From assembly GCF_010389155.1 (NCBI RefSeq), contig NC_057765.1:40877559-40941558 (forward strand): DNA of 64,000 nt, read 5' to 3'. Below, piece by piece: positions 32,847 through 44,709 of the stretch. Each line of letters opens with the position of its first letter. Position 1 is the first letter of the stretch. The position numbers were made by a program, and so were the translations under genes. The DNA comes from Erigeron canadensis. Taxonomy: Eukaryota > Streptophyta > Magnoliopsida > Asterales > Asteraceae. The notes beneath the pieces were generated by a model that was not told the origin of the DNA, ran no database searches, and saw only the letters and a list, made by a program, of their open reading frames with translations.

Positions 32847-34330
32847 AAAGAATGTGGCCTGTGGGTTTGTTCAGTGTTAGGTTAGAACCTGTTCTTTGAA
32901 ATCTATTGTTTTTGTTAGCTAGTCTAAGTTTATATCTGAATTTGTAATAGTTAGATCATGGTGTTTGAATAACAGTTTGGCCTTTTTTATTTGAAATATA
33001 CCTTTGTTCTTTCTTTCAAGTAAAGTCTTCCCTTTTTTGGAGACTTATTTTTCAGTATATTGTAGTCAGTTTTTTGGTCAAAACAATCACAATACCAGAC
33101 TCGTAAATAGTAAATGTTACCAAATTAACTGATGATAGTTTCACACTGTTTTACATCAAAACTAAGGTATCCATCAACTCTTTTTGCATGCCTCTTCTCC
33201 CAAGACATTACAAGTGCCCTGGTAATGTTACCAATAAGTAGCGGGTCAGATGTGATTACTATGCTATATATGTTAATAACATTTGAAAATTTTCAAACAA
33301 AACGATTTGGGAGGATTTATGCATATAATAACATAGCATTCGAGCTAAGATATGATGCTAGGAATAATGGCTCATGCACAAAACAGTCGAATTACTCTAA
33401 ACAGCTCGGTGGTCTTCAAGCCTTAGTTTCGAGCAGTTGGCAAATGCTCATGTCGTTACACTTTGCAACTAGGCTGAATGTGGGATAGTGAGCAGTTACG
33501 TGGGCTATAACACAATTTTTTTCACATGCATGCAGCAGATGGCCATATTGGCAGAGTGACATCTGGTTATATTAAAGCCCCAAGGAGTGAAAAAGCTAAA
33601 GAATGCTTGTAAATTGTAAGTTTGTGACTCTTTAGCGACTACCTCATTAACCAGCTCTCCTTGCTGGCCCTAAAATATGGAAACCAAACATCCATTGTAG
33701 GTGTATTGTACATAGGAATAGCAATGGAGCGGGTTCAGGACTGCATGAAGCCAATAAGAGAAAAGGTACCTGACCTGACCCGATACCCATGGGGATATCG
33801 GGCCAAATGGTTCACCCAAAACCGGCTCCGAAATATGAAACTCATTACTAAACCAAAAACCAGACCCCAGTTTTTTTGAAAAGAAAATTAGTGTATATAT
33901 AAACGTGTGTATGTGTAAAATATTGATATTAGTCGGGCAGGTTGGGGTAGACATAACCCAGTCCCCGTTAATTGGCCTGGAACCCATCTCAGGCCCCGTT
34001 AAGCTCTTCCCAACCCAACCCGAAATCCTCGGGGATCGCGATTCCTCATCAGGTTCGGATTTTTTTGCCAAGTGGTTCGAGCACACTGGTAGAAGGTTTT
34101 AACATAGCAGGGCCTGGACAAGATACTATATATGTTGCCTGCATAACAGATTAACTTCAACTCATACAACTTAATAACTTATAAGCAAAATGCAGAATAG
34201 TTATTTATACTGTAATAAAAATAAAAATCTTAATATTCAAGAAATAATAATTGAAAAGCGTACATTTAGAACCACTTAGTCAAACATTGAAACCTTTCGA
34301 TAAGCACCAAATTATCCATGAGCGACCATT
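32847..34330. other. Non-coding stretch between pseudogenes and the PPR gene
   Basis: No gene supported. The frame at 33132-33488 has no domain I recognise. A segment at about 33700-34090 rich in CGGGT/CCCGA motifs (for example GACCCGATACCCATGGGG, CCCAACCCGAAATCCTCGG) looks like a decayed hAT-type non-autonomous element, but I could not fix its ends. The last 200 bases may include the PPR 3' UTR. Confidence 0.4.
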
Positions 34331-34339
34331 TAGAAGCAC

Positions 34340-35926
34340 TTAGTCATACGACGTTCTATCTATATAGAATAATCCATTTTGATCTAAACCTCCCGACCAA
34401 TCATCAAAATCTATATGTAAGCATAAATTGGTCACAAATAGGTGGTGGTAATGACGCCTTTCATCATCAGACCTCCGGTGTTTGATTGCACTATCAATGA
34501 GCATCTTGTGCACATAACCTACTGAATTCAGCCCACCACGATCCATCATATGGAAGAAAGCAAGTGCATGGTCATACTTCAATGACTTCAAGATATTGCA
34601 ATAAAGTTTCCTGTGTGGAAATGTTATCTCAGATAAAGCACATGAGCGATTAGCTATACAGTACATGAACCAATTAAAGAGGCCTGAAGATTGTTGAGGA
34701 GCGTGTTCGTAATGGAATTCCCCAAACTCTAGATCCTCTTGATCAATGAAATACCGAAGATAAAACATGTGAGTAGTAACAAAATTCGGTTTGATGCCTT
34801 TGGAGTCCAACGAATCATAAATTTTCCTTGCTTCACTCACTCCATTGTTCCAACAATAAGCTTCAATAAGTGGATTGTAGGTGCCTATGTTAGGAGGATA
34901 CTCGGTGTCATGATCAACCATGATGTCGATAACAGCCTGGGCTTCAGCTATCTTATCTTGTTTGCAAAGTGCATCTACAATGATATTGAAAGTTTTGACT
35001 TTTGGAGAGATTTTTGCATCCTCCATTTGTTTTAGCATCCTACACACCTCGTCCCAACGATTTAACTTACAAAGGTTATAAATCAACGAGTTGTATGTGT
35101 GGACGTTAGGTTGGATAGCTCTATACTCAACCATTTCTTTCAAGATCGTGAAAGCATAATCTATAAATATTATGTCATTGCAGAGACCGTTTAAGATGGT
35201 GTTATATAAGGCAACGTCAAACCTACAACCACCATCATGATGATCGAGAAGCCTAAGCAAACCGATGGCTTTAAAGTTACTGCCGACCTTACAAAGCCCT
35301 TTAACGATAATCTTGTAGCTGCTTAAGTCGAGTTCACGTAGTCGGTTACTTGAGATGAAACCGCAGAACAGATGCTCAGCTAGGTGAGTGTTATTTAGGA
35401 TAAAACCTCTCAAGAGTGTATTATAAGTGGACACATGAAGCTCAACACCTTGTTTGAAGCAAGAGCCTAAGACTGCAAGACCATATATGGTTCGATACAA
35501 TCGATGATAACACTTTATGGCAATACCAGCAGTGTAAGTGTTGACAGGAACACCGAGTGCACACAATTGTTTAAAAAGATATAGAGAACAAGCATAATGT
35601 TTTAGTTCTGTGACATCATGCAACAACCGAGTAAATTTAACGACGGATGGAAGGGGTCTTTTTTTGATCATTACATTGAAGGATTTCAGTGCATCATTCA
35701 AGTTGGTCACTTTATCATAATCATCATACGTTACTACTACAGATGATGATGTACCAACATTATTATCATCTAAAGAACAAGAACTCGAATAAAGCGATTT
35801 ATTATTAGGATGAGTACCGAACCTTCGACCTAAATGCAGGAAAGATGATAAAGGAACAAGAAAACAGTTGGTTGTCAATTTACCTTTAAATCTTCGTTTG
35901 ATTAATAATTGTTGAAGATTCGCCAT
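34340..35926 (-). CDS. Pentatricopeptide repeat protein, P class, RFL-like
   Basis: A single uninterrupted 528-codon frame with ATG at 35926 and no intron, typical of plant PPR genes. The N-terminus is basic and Ser/Leu-rich (MANLQQLLIKRRFKGKL), compatible with a mitochondrial presequence. From about residue 75, P-type 35-aa repeats follow: MIKKRPLPSVVKFTRLL, then GVELHVSTYNTLLRGF, RFDVALYNTILNGLC, NVHTYNSLIYNLCKLNRW, KVKTFNIIVDALCKQDKI and NIGTYNPLIEAYCWNNGV, roughly eight repeats to residue 370. The KKRPLPSVVKFTRLL opening is like the restorer-of-fertility-like (RFL) subgroup, which binds mitochondrial transcripts. The last ~150 residues have no canonical repeat, so the protein is shorter than typical RFL proteins and has an odd tail. 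A Helitron 5' end lies only 70 bp upstream. RFL membership is inference; the PPR call is firm. Confidence 0.9.
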   Translation of the reverse strand: MANLQQLLIKRRFKGKLTTNCFLVPLSSFLHLGRRFGTHPNNKSLYSSSCSLDDNNVGTSSSVVVTYDDYDKVTNLNDALKSFNVMIKKRPLPSVVKFTRLLHDVTELKHYACSLYLFKQLCALGVPVNTYTAGIAIKCYHRLYRTIYGLAVLGSCFKQGVELHVSTYNTLLRGFILNNTHLAEHLFCGFISSNRLRELDLSSYKIIVKGLCKVGSNFKAIGLLRLLDHHDGGCRFDVALYNTILNGLCNDIIFIDYAFTILKEMVEYRAIQPNVHTYNSLIYNLCKLNRWDEVCRMLKQMEDAKISPKVKTFNIIVDALCKQDKIAEAQAVIDIMVDHDTEYPPNIGTYNPLIEAYCWNNGVSEARKIYDSLDSKGIKPNFVTTHMFYLRYFIDQEDLEFGEFHYEHAPQQSSGLFNWFMYCIANRSCALSEITFPHRKLYCNILKSLKYDHALAFFHMMDRGGLNSVGYVHKMLIDSAIKHRRSDDERRHYHHLFVTNLCLHIDFDDWSGGLDQNGLFYIDRTSYD

Positions 35927-35996
35927 GAAATCGTAGACAGCTTCTTGATTAAACGTATCTGTACTTTGCCGTCAGGGGTTTGTAGGGCAATATACA

Positions 35997-37657
35997 TCTC
36001 TACTCCCTTCTAAAACAAAACACCCTTTTTATTTTTAGTAATTTCTATCTTTGAAATATCAAAATTGCCCTTGGACATTTCCTTTTCTGTTCGCTAATTA
36101 TACTCTAAACCTTTATTTTAATAATTAACACTTTAAGCCCTTATCTTCTAAAAATTTCTACTATCACAATAACATAAACCTACACCACTTGACACCGCCG
36201 TCACCACCCATTACCGAAACCACTAGACCGCCTTCTCCACCACCGTCGTCGCATTGCGCGGGTACCATACTCGTAATTATTAAAACAGTAGGAATTCAAA
36301 CAATTATAGAGGTTTTACAACTCAAACCTATTTTATAATATTGTCACATGCACTATAATTTTTTTTACAATATTTTATCTTATATATTTACATTTATATT
36401 AGAATTAGATTAGAATATTAGAATAAAATAATAGTACATATATAATTATATAAAAATAAAGATGAATACAATATATATAAAAGAAAATAATATCATACAA
36501 ATTAGAGTAAATATGTTTTTTTGTTGCAAATATGAAACAAAATATTGAAACTAAATACAAAAAAATAAACTAATATAAAATTCTATATAAATCTTGGATC
36601 AAAATTAACAATATAATTAAATTAAATTTTACAATATAGGTAATGACTACTCATCAATCGTCATAGGTATGGACCAAAATTATCGTCTGAAATTTTGGAA
36701 ATGATATGAAAAACAACTCCATTGTTTTCCTAATCGCAACTTATATAAAGCAAAAAATATTTTAATTGTTTCATATTATGGGGTTAGAATAAGCATGCAC
36801 AAGTGAGTCGGTAATTTAGAATGAGTACATCGATTTCAAGGTAATCAATTCTTTAAATTAAAGTAATGTGTAGACCTGTTTATAATCCATTTTGTTTAAT
36901 GATTTAAATTAGTTTTAATACTATGATTTTTCTTTTTATTACATATGTTGTGTGACAAGTTATATATAATTTTTTTTTCAGGTTGTATATGTCTCATCAA
37001 AAACAAAAAAGTGATTTTGCAACTATTAGATGATTTATTATCCACACCACATAACATATCTCCACAAAGTATGATATTTTTTTCTTATTTTGTTTAGGTA
37101 TTTGGTTTTTTTTTTTTTTACAAGTAATTTTCGTAAATTTTTCTTATTTTATATAGGTATTTGTATTGACTATTGAATTATTGTCATGTTTTGTCTATAT
37201 TTATTTTTGGAAATAAACTTTGTTTATGTTTTTGTTAGTTTTTTTTAAATGTGCGAATCAAATATGAAGACGAAATGCTTGACCTTTGGTTAGTTGATTG
37301 TAGATTTTATATATATGTTGTTACTTAAGTTAAAATTTAACAATAAATTTTGTCATTAATTATTAATTATTTCTATATATACAGGCGAACATTTTGACAA
37401 TTTGCAATGACTTCATAATTTTTATTAGTTATTTTTAAATACAGAGATCAACATCTTTATAATTTGAGATGGATGTATAAAGGGTTAATAGGTGATGTGA
37501 AAAAATGAAACAAAGGATGGCTATAATAATCTGGTAATCGACCACAAACTATAACATAGTCAAGTTTAAGAAAATTAATCTATACAATTATTTTTTTTTA
37601 CTCATGTATTTAAATAATTATTTTAACTACCGCACATCGTGCGGGTAAAATACCTAG
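35997..37657 (+). mobile_element. Non-autonomous Helitron
   Basis: The 5' end is TCTCTACTCCCTTCTAAAAC preceded by A. The 3' end is a hairpin CCGCAC-ATC-GTGCGG at 37630-37644 followed by CTAG (37654-37657) and T. The 3' end is the same as that of the Helitron at 53725-54347 (CACATCGTGCGGGTAAAA, then ACCTAG). An internal GC-rich segment near 36180-36280 (CACCGTCGTCGCATTGCGCGG) is shared with other Helitron-like fragments in the window. No Rep/helicase coding. The rest of the interior is AT-rich and featureless. Confidence 0.7.
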
Positions 37658-37757
37658 TTAAATTAAAATTAAAATACAAACAAAAAGAGAACAAATCTTG
37701 GCCTTTGTTTTTTCTAATCAACGGTTACCAATTTTTCAAGCAAATTACATACCTAAA

Positions 37758-37788
37758 CTAGATTATTGACCCGCGTAATACGCGTGTT
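37758..37788 (-). mobile_element. Helitron 3' terminus (-)
   Basis: On the - strand: ACACGCGTATTACGCGGGT hairpin, 8 nt, CTAG, T. The element extends to the right. A candidate 5' end (- strand TCTCTACTATATATATATG) lies at about 42499, which would make the solo LTR at 38314-42270 an insertion within this Helitron. The 5' end is uncertain because an inverted-repeat element starts at the same place. Confidence 0.55.
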
Positions 37789-38313
37789 AAAATATATAAT
37801 TAATAACATGTTATCATTTTATGATAACATGATATAAATAAAACTTTTTTAATAAAGATTAGATTTTATATATAAATATTTGATTTTTTTACATAGGATG
37901 AGCTATTTTAACGTGGTCGATCTCTACCGGACGATAAGAGGCATGTCGCTGTGTCCAATCACAACTACTGTTCAAAAAAAAAATGACGTAAATATTTGTT
38001 AATAACATATTATTTATTCTTCTATTTTATACAAATAGGAAATTTAATTTTTTTTATTACTTTTAATAACATTTCTTTTAATTCAAAATTTGTCATGATG
38101 TTTAAATCTGAAATTAATAAATCAATAGATTAGTTGATTAAAAATTAGTAAGTTTTAGTTAATTATATTTTAATTTTTTAGAATGTCAAATTACCCTACT
38201 TATAATCTTATACTATATGAATACTTAGAATAAAATATATAAAACTCCCAGAAACCCTTCCTAACCTCTAACTCTCAATAATTCACATATACATATGTTA
38301 TAGATGAGACTCG
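37789..38313. other. AT-rich stretch, no gene
   Basis: Nothing recognisable. It is probably interior of the - strand Helitron that ends at 37758. Confidence 0.4.
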
Positions 38314-41300
38314 TGTAACAACCGTACTTTTAATATTGTATATGTGCTAGTTAGGTTGTTTACGTTCCCGCAAGCCCTAGTTATACTTGAAGCTAGTAGG
38401 TAATGCCCCAAATTAGTAATCTAAAGCTAATGATATGTAAAAGAATTTCCCAATGAAAGTACTTCGGAACAAAAATTTTTAGAGGTGATCAATCGATACG
38501 ATAATAATAACTTAAGGCTCACAAATTGAGATACCAGTCAAAATTCCTATGGATTGCCCAACAAATCAAAAATAAAACCAAATCAAGAGGATATGATCAT
38601 GATAAATAAAATTTTCAACTAAAAATATAATTGGACGTATTATGTACGTAAAAGCGTCGAAAACTTAATAAGTGAGCATATAAGCTTAGAAATTAATACA
38701 AATTTACAACCAATGACCTATGTAACCAACTAAAAATACAAAAATATATCCACACACATAAATATACATGACTTATACACACATATACATATTCCTAACT
38801 AAAACAACTAATTACTTATATTTTACTAACTAAACACTTACAAAACAAATACATAATTAACATATACTTATACAACAACTTATACATTAAAATTTAAAAA
38901 AAAAGAAAAAGGGATGAAACCCCTACAAATCCCCCATGAGGCCGCCCCCCCCCCCCCCCCTTAAACACACACACTCCTTTCAAAATACACACTCTTACAC
39001 TTCCAAGGAAAATTAACACTCAAACTCTCTCTTCTCCCAACACACACATAACTCATTTTCTCTCAAAAACTCTTCCTTCTCTCCCTCTCTCCCTCTCCAT
39101 TTCGGCAGCCACGAGACAAGCAAGAACAAGAACAAAAACTCATCTAAACACTTGCTAATAATAAGGGTTTAGGCTAGATTAACAAGGGGTTTGATTAAGC
39201 TATAGATTAGGGGTTGTTGCAAGGGTTGAACAAGGGTTTTTGGAGCCATATTGGTCACGAATTTTCTGCCCATTTTCATCATCAAAAACTTGTTCTTCAA
39301 GGGTATATATCTTCATCTCTTTACTAGATTAATCTTGTTCTTGTTTATATTAAAAAGGTTTTATCAAAAGATTGTGTTTTCTTCATGTTTTCTTTTGAAT
39401 ATACACTTGATGAGGGCAAAGTTGATAGGATCTTTCTTTCCATGCTCATGCATGTTGAATCCATGAAGAAAGATCCAAGGATTTAACTAGTTTAAGACCC
39501 AAAAGTGTGGATATAAGTTTAATAGTCTTTGATGTGATTTTTCTTTTGAAAGATGGCTATATTCATGCATATTATGAAAGTGATATTTCTGGAAATATTT
39601 ATAAAAATATAGATTTCATTGATAAAGTGTTGGATCTATAAAAGCTAGCTTCAAAAAGGTGATATGTGTTGATAGATTGTAAAGTAACTTTTTATATAAA
39701 AAGATGAACATGATGTATAAATATTTGTATAAATATTTCTGGAATATTTCATGAAAAATATATTTTTATGTTAATGGATTTTTGATGGGTAAAAGCTTTA
39801 TGTTAAAAAGTATTGATTTAAGTACATATATGCTAGATTTAAGAAGGTTAGATTATTGTTTGGATTATGAGATGAAGCTAGGCTTGTCATAGGTGAAAAA
39901 TGTGTTAAAATCAAAGTTAACATTCTGGAAAAATTATGGTAATAACAAAAATATGATTATGGAACCAAACAAGGCAAAATAGGCTTGAAATCGAAAACCG
40001 AAAACTTGTTAAAATGCATTTTGAGCACACACATGCACCATAACTATTTGACCATGAAAATGTGATGAATATACTGGGAATATGACATATTAAAAGTATA
40101 AAACTTAAGTCATTTGATGCATGGCAAGAATAAGCTCAAAAATAGTCTTTTCGGGTCAAATAATCACCAACCGAAAGCACAAAATTGCACATAGCACACC
40201 ACCACCACAATCACGACTTAGTCCATCAAAATATGATGGACATTCTGGAAAAAATGAAATAAGAACAAAAATCCCTTTTGAAGCATTTAAATTGGTTGAG
40301 AAATGAGGCAAAAATCACTATTTCGGTAAACGATTTTATGTTTAAAAGTCCTCAAATTATAAGAACACAAGAGAGATTGAATGGTTACAAATTTTATTTG
40401 ATAAAAGTTGCCTAAAAAGGGCCTGGGATTTTAGACAAAAGCTCTTGTGATGATTTCTAAGTGTTTTTATAATTTAATGAATTTAAAAGGGATTTTAAGG
40501 AATAAATAAATCAATAATAAATTATATGAATCATGAACTTGGACAAAATCACATAAATAGGGTTAAAATAACTTAAACCTACTGGAGAAAATTAATTTCA
40601 AGGAAAGAACCAAGTTTTACATAATTTAAGAATAACTAGCTAAGTTAAAAATCACTAATTAACCACTATTATTAAATAAATAAGTAATAAAGCTTAAATA
40701 AATAAATGAATAAATAATATTACAAGTTTAAAGGCATAATACTCAGTAGATAATCAAAATATAATTATCTATGAATTTTAAAGGTAATTTAAGAACCTAA
40801 GAATAATTATAAGGAATTATTTAATTAATTAATGAATAAATGGAATAAATAATTAATTAAATAATAATAAATCAAGGAAATTAATACAAATCAGAAAATA
40901 TATTTTAAAATCCAAAATACTACTGTACCAATATCAAATAATAGTACAAAGCAAAGTGTGCAAAAGAAATCTCGCGAATCAAAGCCGAATTACCGAAATT
41001 CCAACAAACGCGCAAAAACGCTTGACGCAAAAACTACTCTTACCATCAATCCCAATTTAACCAAACATCTTGAACATCATAATACACTTTGATTCCATAA
41101 TTAAGTAACAACCCAAGGATAGGCAAGCCTACTAGCATAAATCTCATGATCTAGTTCACTAGTTCATGTAATACGCACTTACGTTGTGTATATTTGAATA
41201 CCATGGTTTAGGCTTGCTTGGGGAACGACATCGCTAGGCACCCATCTCGTATTTGATCAGCCCCCTTTACTCTCAAATCAAGTGAGTCATAGCCCCCTTT

Positions 41301-42270
41301 CAAACTATTTTATGTGTTTTACTTTCGGGGTGAAAAGCATGATAAATGAAACTGTTTTCTATATATATGAAATGTTTCTTGAAAGAGAGTTTGTTATATA
41401 TGAAATGATTCTTGATATATGAGTATGAAATGTTAATAAAGAATTTATGTGATGAGCTTGAGTTCTGTCAAACCGCGTCGTTCGGTACACTACTATTTAC
41501 TCCGAAAGGGGAGGCCTGTAGTTAGTTAGTTGCGCAACTAGGTTTCGTCCGCCCACCCAAAGCGTACCGTTGGAAGGTTGGTTGCCTTCGTGACAACCTT
41601 CACTTCTAGTCTGGCCCCCGGGTGTTCTAACTACCTTAAGATAATCGGGCGTCTCCATGGCACGACCCATTATCATTATTGTTATTATTATTACGGCACT
41701 TGATTGACAGCTTGTGCTATGAATTGAATTATTGGATTGTAATCGGACTTGAATAAAATGGTAGTAGTAGTGGCTCAAGTACTTACTCATCTAAGATAAT
41801 GGAATTAGACCTTGTGGTCATATGACAAGAATTTATTTACAAGGGTTAAAATTGAGTTGAACGAACGATTATCAAAGGATGAATTGGAAATATTCATTAA
41901 ATTGGTGATTCTTAATGTACTTTGAAATGATGTGCATATGTACTTATTGCATTAGTTAAAAACCTATGAACTCACTCAACTCTCGTAGTTGACACTTTTT
42001 CTTCATGCTTTTCAGGTTTAGAGCAGTAGGTTTGCCTTTGGACCGCTTTTGGACCATGTGTTTGCATGGCGAACGAAGACTTGTAATGCAAACATGTTTA
42101 TCTTCTATTCGGATTTGGACTTATGTTATGATTTTGAACACTTTACTTTGAACTATGTAATCGTTTAATTTGGAATGGTTTAAGACTTTATTTAAGATGT
42201 TTTCCATTTAACCTTTTGTACCATGTCGTTCTGTGACATCTCGTGTTTCCGCCGTAGTCGGGGTGTTACA
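38314..42270 (+). mobile_element. Very long solo LTR (about 4 kb)
   Basis: Starts TGTAACAACCGTACTTTT (element 1 starts TGTAACAACCGTCCCAG) and ends GTCGGGGTGTTACA, flanked by a perfect ACTCG duplication (38309-38313 and 42271-42275). Near the end it carries CTCGTAGTTGACAC...TCATGCTTTTCAGG (42004-42016), as in element 1 LTRs. A C16 run lies at 38945-38960, followed by a CT-rich leader-like region (about 38990-39110). It has no coding. Small frames (39251-39466, 40121-40306, 41497-41790) have no domain. At 3957 bp it is far longer than the other LTRs here. Confidence 0.88.
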
Positions 42271-42275
42271 ACTCG

Positions 42276-42493
42276 AATGTTGAAAAAGATCTCAGCCTTA
42301 AAAAAACTTACCTGTCCAACAAATTTTATTGGAATCGTCATTATTAATCAACGGCTCATATTTAGTTATGGAATATTAGTTAAATTAAATATATAAATCT
42401 AGACGTATTAGAATTTAAGTTGGCTCGATGAGTGCAGATGAGGAAGCGGGAGCAAGAAAACCAAGAATCTCTTTCACACACATATATATATAG
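42276..42493. other. Short AT-rich stretch
   Basis: Flank between the long solo LTR and the inverted-repeat element. No feature recognised. Confidence 0.4.
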
Positions 42494-43037
42494 TAGAGAT
42501 CCATAGAGAAGGTTCTTAAGGAGAGAAGTGAGAGAATGTTCGTTTTTTTTTAGCTTGTTTTGATTTTATTTTATTTTTTCACTTTTTTTCTTTTTTTTTT
42601 TTTGATTAACTCAATTCATAAAAAAAATTAAAATTATAATAATAATAAAATTTCTAACCTGAGTTAGTGAGTTATACATGTAAGGGTACGGTACGGGCTT
42701 CGTCCTTAAGGATATTAGTAAGGGATATCTGGTAGGAGTGATAGGTCATAGAGTGTGATAGGTCATAAGGGGTGATCGGTGATGGACTGATCTGCCTAAT
42801 GAGCTTCTCCCTTAATCATCATGGCTCCGATATAAACTGAAAGGCTTCGCCTATAGCTTACGGGCTACGCCCTTTGGAAAAAAAAATTTTATTTTTTTTA
42901 AATTTTCATATGAAATTAGTTAATTAAAGAAAATGAAAATAGTGAAAAAAAAAGGTTCAAAAAACAAGATAAAAGAAAATAAAAAAAACGAACATTCTCT
43001 GTATTCTCTCCTTTAAAATAATTTCTCATTTGATCTC

Positions 43038-43039
<2 letters not shown>
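42494..43039. mobile_element. Inverted-repeat DNA element (MITE-like), 546 bp
   Basis: TAGAGATC at 42494-42501 and GATCTCTA at 43032-43039 open long imperfect terminal inverted repeats. Left: AGAGAA...TTCTTAAGGAGAGAA, then GAGAATGTTCGTTTTTTTTA. Right, in reverse complement: TTTTAAAGGAGAGAATACAG, then AGAATGTTCGTTTTTTTTAT. The middle has GGTCATA repeats (42745-42775). TATATA lies on both sides, so the TSD cannot be defined. Confidence 0.7.

Positions 43040-43040
<1 letters not shown>

Positions 43041-43069
<29 letters not shown>
43041..43069. repeat. (TA)n microsatellite
   Basis: About 29 bp of uninterrupted TA directly after the inverted-repeat element. Confidence 0.9.
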
Positions 43070-43072
<3 letters not shown>

Positions 43073-44280
43073 CAATATTCTGACAGATTGATATTTATCT
43101 CATTTATTGATTTGATATTTATGATGATTGTTATCATATAAAATAAAATACCAATGAAGTCCATCAAATGTTGTAAAATCAATATATGGTTAAGAATATT
43201 GATTTTATGTAATCAAATTTAAGGGTTAAGTTTAAAACTTATAATTAAAATACAAAGTCAACATAAAAATCCCATGGCATATATTTTAAAATTAATGACA
43301 AATCGTCATTTCGATCTAAATTTTGTAACTAAAAATTAAAACTCATCTAATAATCATTGTTATTTTAATACTTTAAGACTCTCTCATATATATGTTGTCA
43401 TCTTTCATTTACGTTTGAGTTAAGTCGATTTTAAGCCCTTCATATTATAAATTGTATGAACTATTTTATTCAAACCCTTTCTTTAACTGTTATTCAAGTT
43501 TTGTATGAAAAGATTATTATGATTTATTAAAAAAAGAAAAATCAACTTTAAGTTTTAAAATATTATTTAAGAGCTCATTCTAACATTTTTGAATTCTTTA
43601 TTCTTCATAGATTATAATTCTTTAGCCCCAAACCCAAAACATATTTCATTTTGATTCCTAACCATAATCGCTTATCCCTTTTGATTTCTTACTAAGCTAT
43701 AGGTATGTTTGTTTCGATCAACTATTTTTTTTTTGGGTATATTTGGTCTTTTTATATTATTTTTGTATAAAATGTACCACATAATTATGTGAAATTTTAT
43801 TTACAAATAAACTCTTTTTATTTAGTAACTATTTATAAAACTTTACCATTTAAACAATAGATGTATAGAGATGAAAGAAAATAGAAATGTTAGTATTAGA
43901 TTGAAAAAAGTAATGCATAATAATGATAGTAATAGGTTAAAAATTTAGCGCATGAATATACATTAAAAGATACCAATTATTATTATTATTTTATCCTTTA
44001 AGTTTGAAAATATATTTTGTTTAAATTGTAAAGTAGAATAACTAATGTTGTGTTTGATCAATTATAAAGTCAATGATAATTTAAAAAGGGAAAAAGAACA
44101 GTTTAAAACTATATGTTTAATATAAAATAGATAGGTACTCTATATTTTAGTGTTATATGTAAGACGCATAACATGTAATAGTTAGAAATAATTACATTTT
44201 TTTTATATTAGCCTATTAAATTATTGATAGAGAAAAACTATTATAAAAGTTCAATGCTATAGGTTTTATAAAAATTATAA
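43070..44280. other. AT-rich stretch, no gene
   Basis: Nothing beyond low-complexity AT sequence was recognised. Confidence 0.4.
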
Positions 44281-44440
44281 CTTTTTTTTTTGAACGACGA
44301 ACTTTGGCTAAGTGGCGTGTCTTTTCGTATACCATCCCATGTCTCCAATCTTGTAAGCATTTTGCTCACATTAGCATTTAAACCTAAGACCTCTTAGTTT
44401 CAGGTTCCACCATATACCAATCCATCTATTGATGATTCTT
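44281..44440 (-). mobile_element. tRNA-derived SINE (-)
   Basis: On the - strand: an A-box-like TGGATTGGTATATGG, then a B-box-like GGTCTTAGGTTTAAATGC, and a body ending GCCACTTAGCCAAAGTTCGT, then CGTTCA and an A-run (T-run at 44282-44291 on the + strand). The box order and A-tail are those of plant SINEs. The boxes are imperfect, so it is an old copy. Confidence 0.55.
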
Positions 44441-44709
44441 TATAATATACCGATACATAGTTTTATTTTGCATGTATTATAGTGATAAAAAATGATTAAC
44501 TTAATAATTCTTTGTCTTTTCGTATACCATCCCATGTCTCCAATCTTGTAAGCATTTTGCTCACACCAGCATTTAAACCCAAAACCTCTTAGTTTTAGGC
44601 CCTATCATATACGAATTCATCTATTAATGATTGTTTATAATATACTGATACATAGTATTATTTTGCATGTTTAATAGTGGTAAAAAATGATTAAATTATA
44701 TTAATTCTT
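44321..44709. repeat. Tandem duplication of about 195 bp covering part of the SINE
   Basis: The segment beginning CTTTTCGTATACCATCCC at about 44320 recurs from about 44516, in the same order through GATACATAGT, TTATTTTGCATGT and GATAAAAAATGATTAA. It includes both the SINE body and downstream non-SINE DNA, so it arose as a local duplication after SINE insertion. Confidence 0.8.

Noticed and set aside
33700..34090. hAT-like element rich in CGGGT words
   Set aside because: Terminal repeats and TSD could not be located, so it is only mentioned as a possibility.
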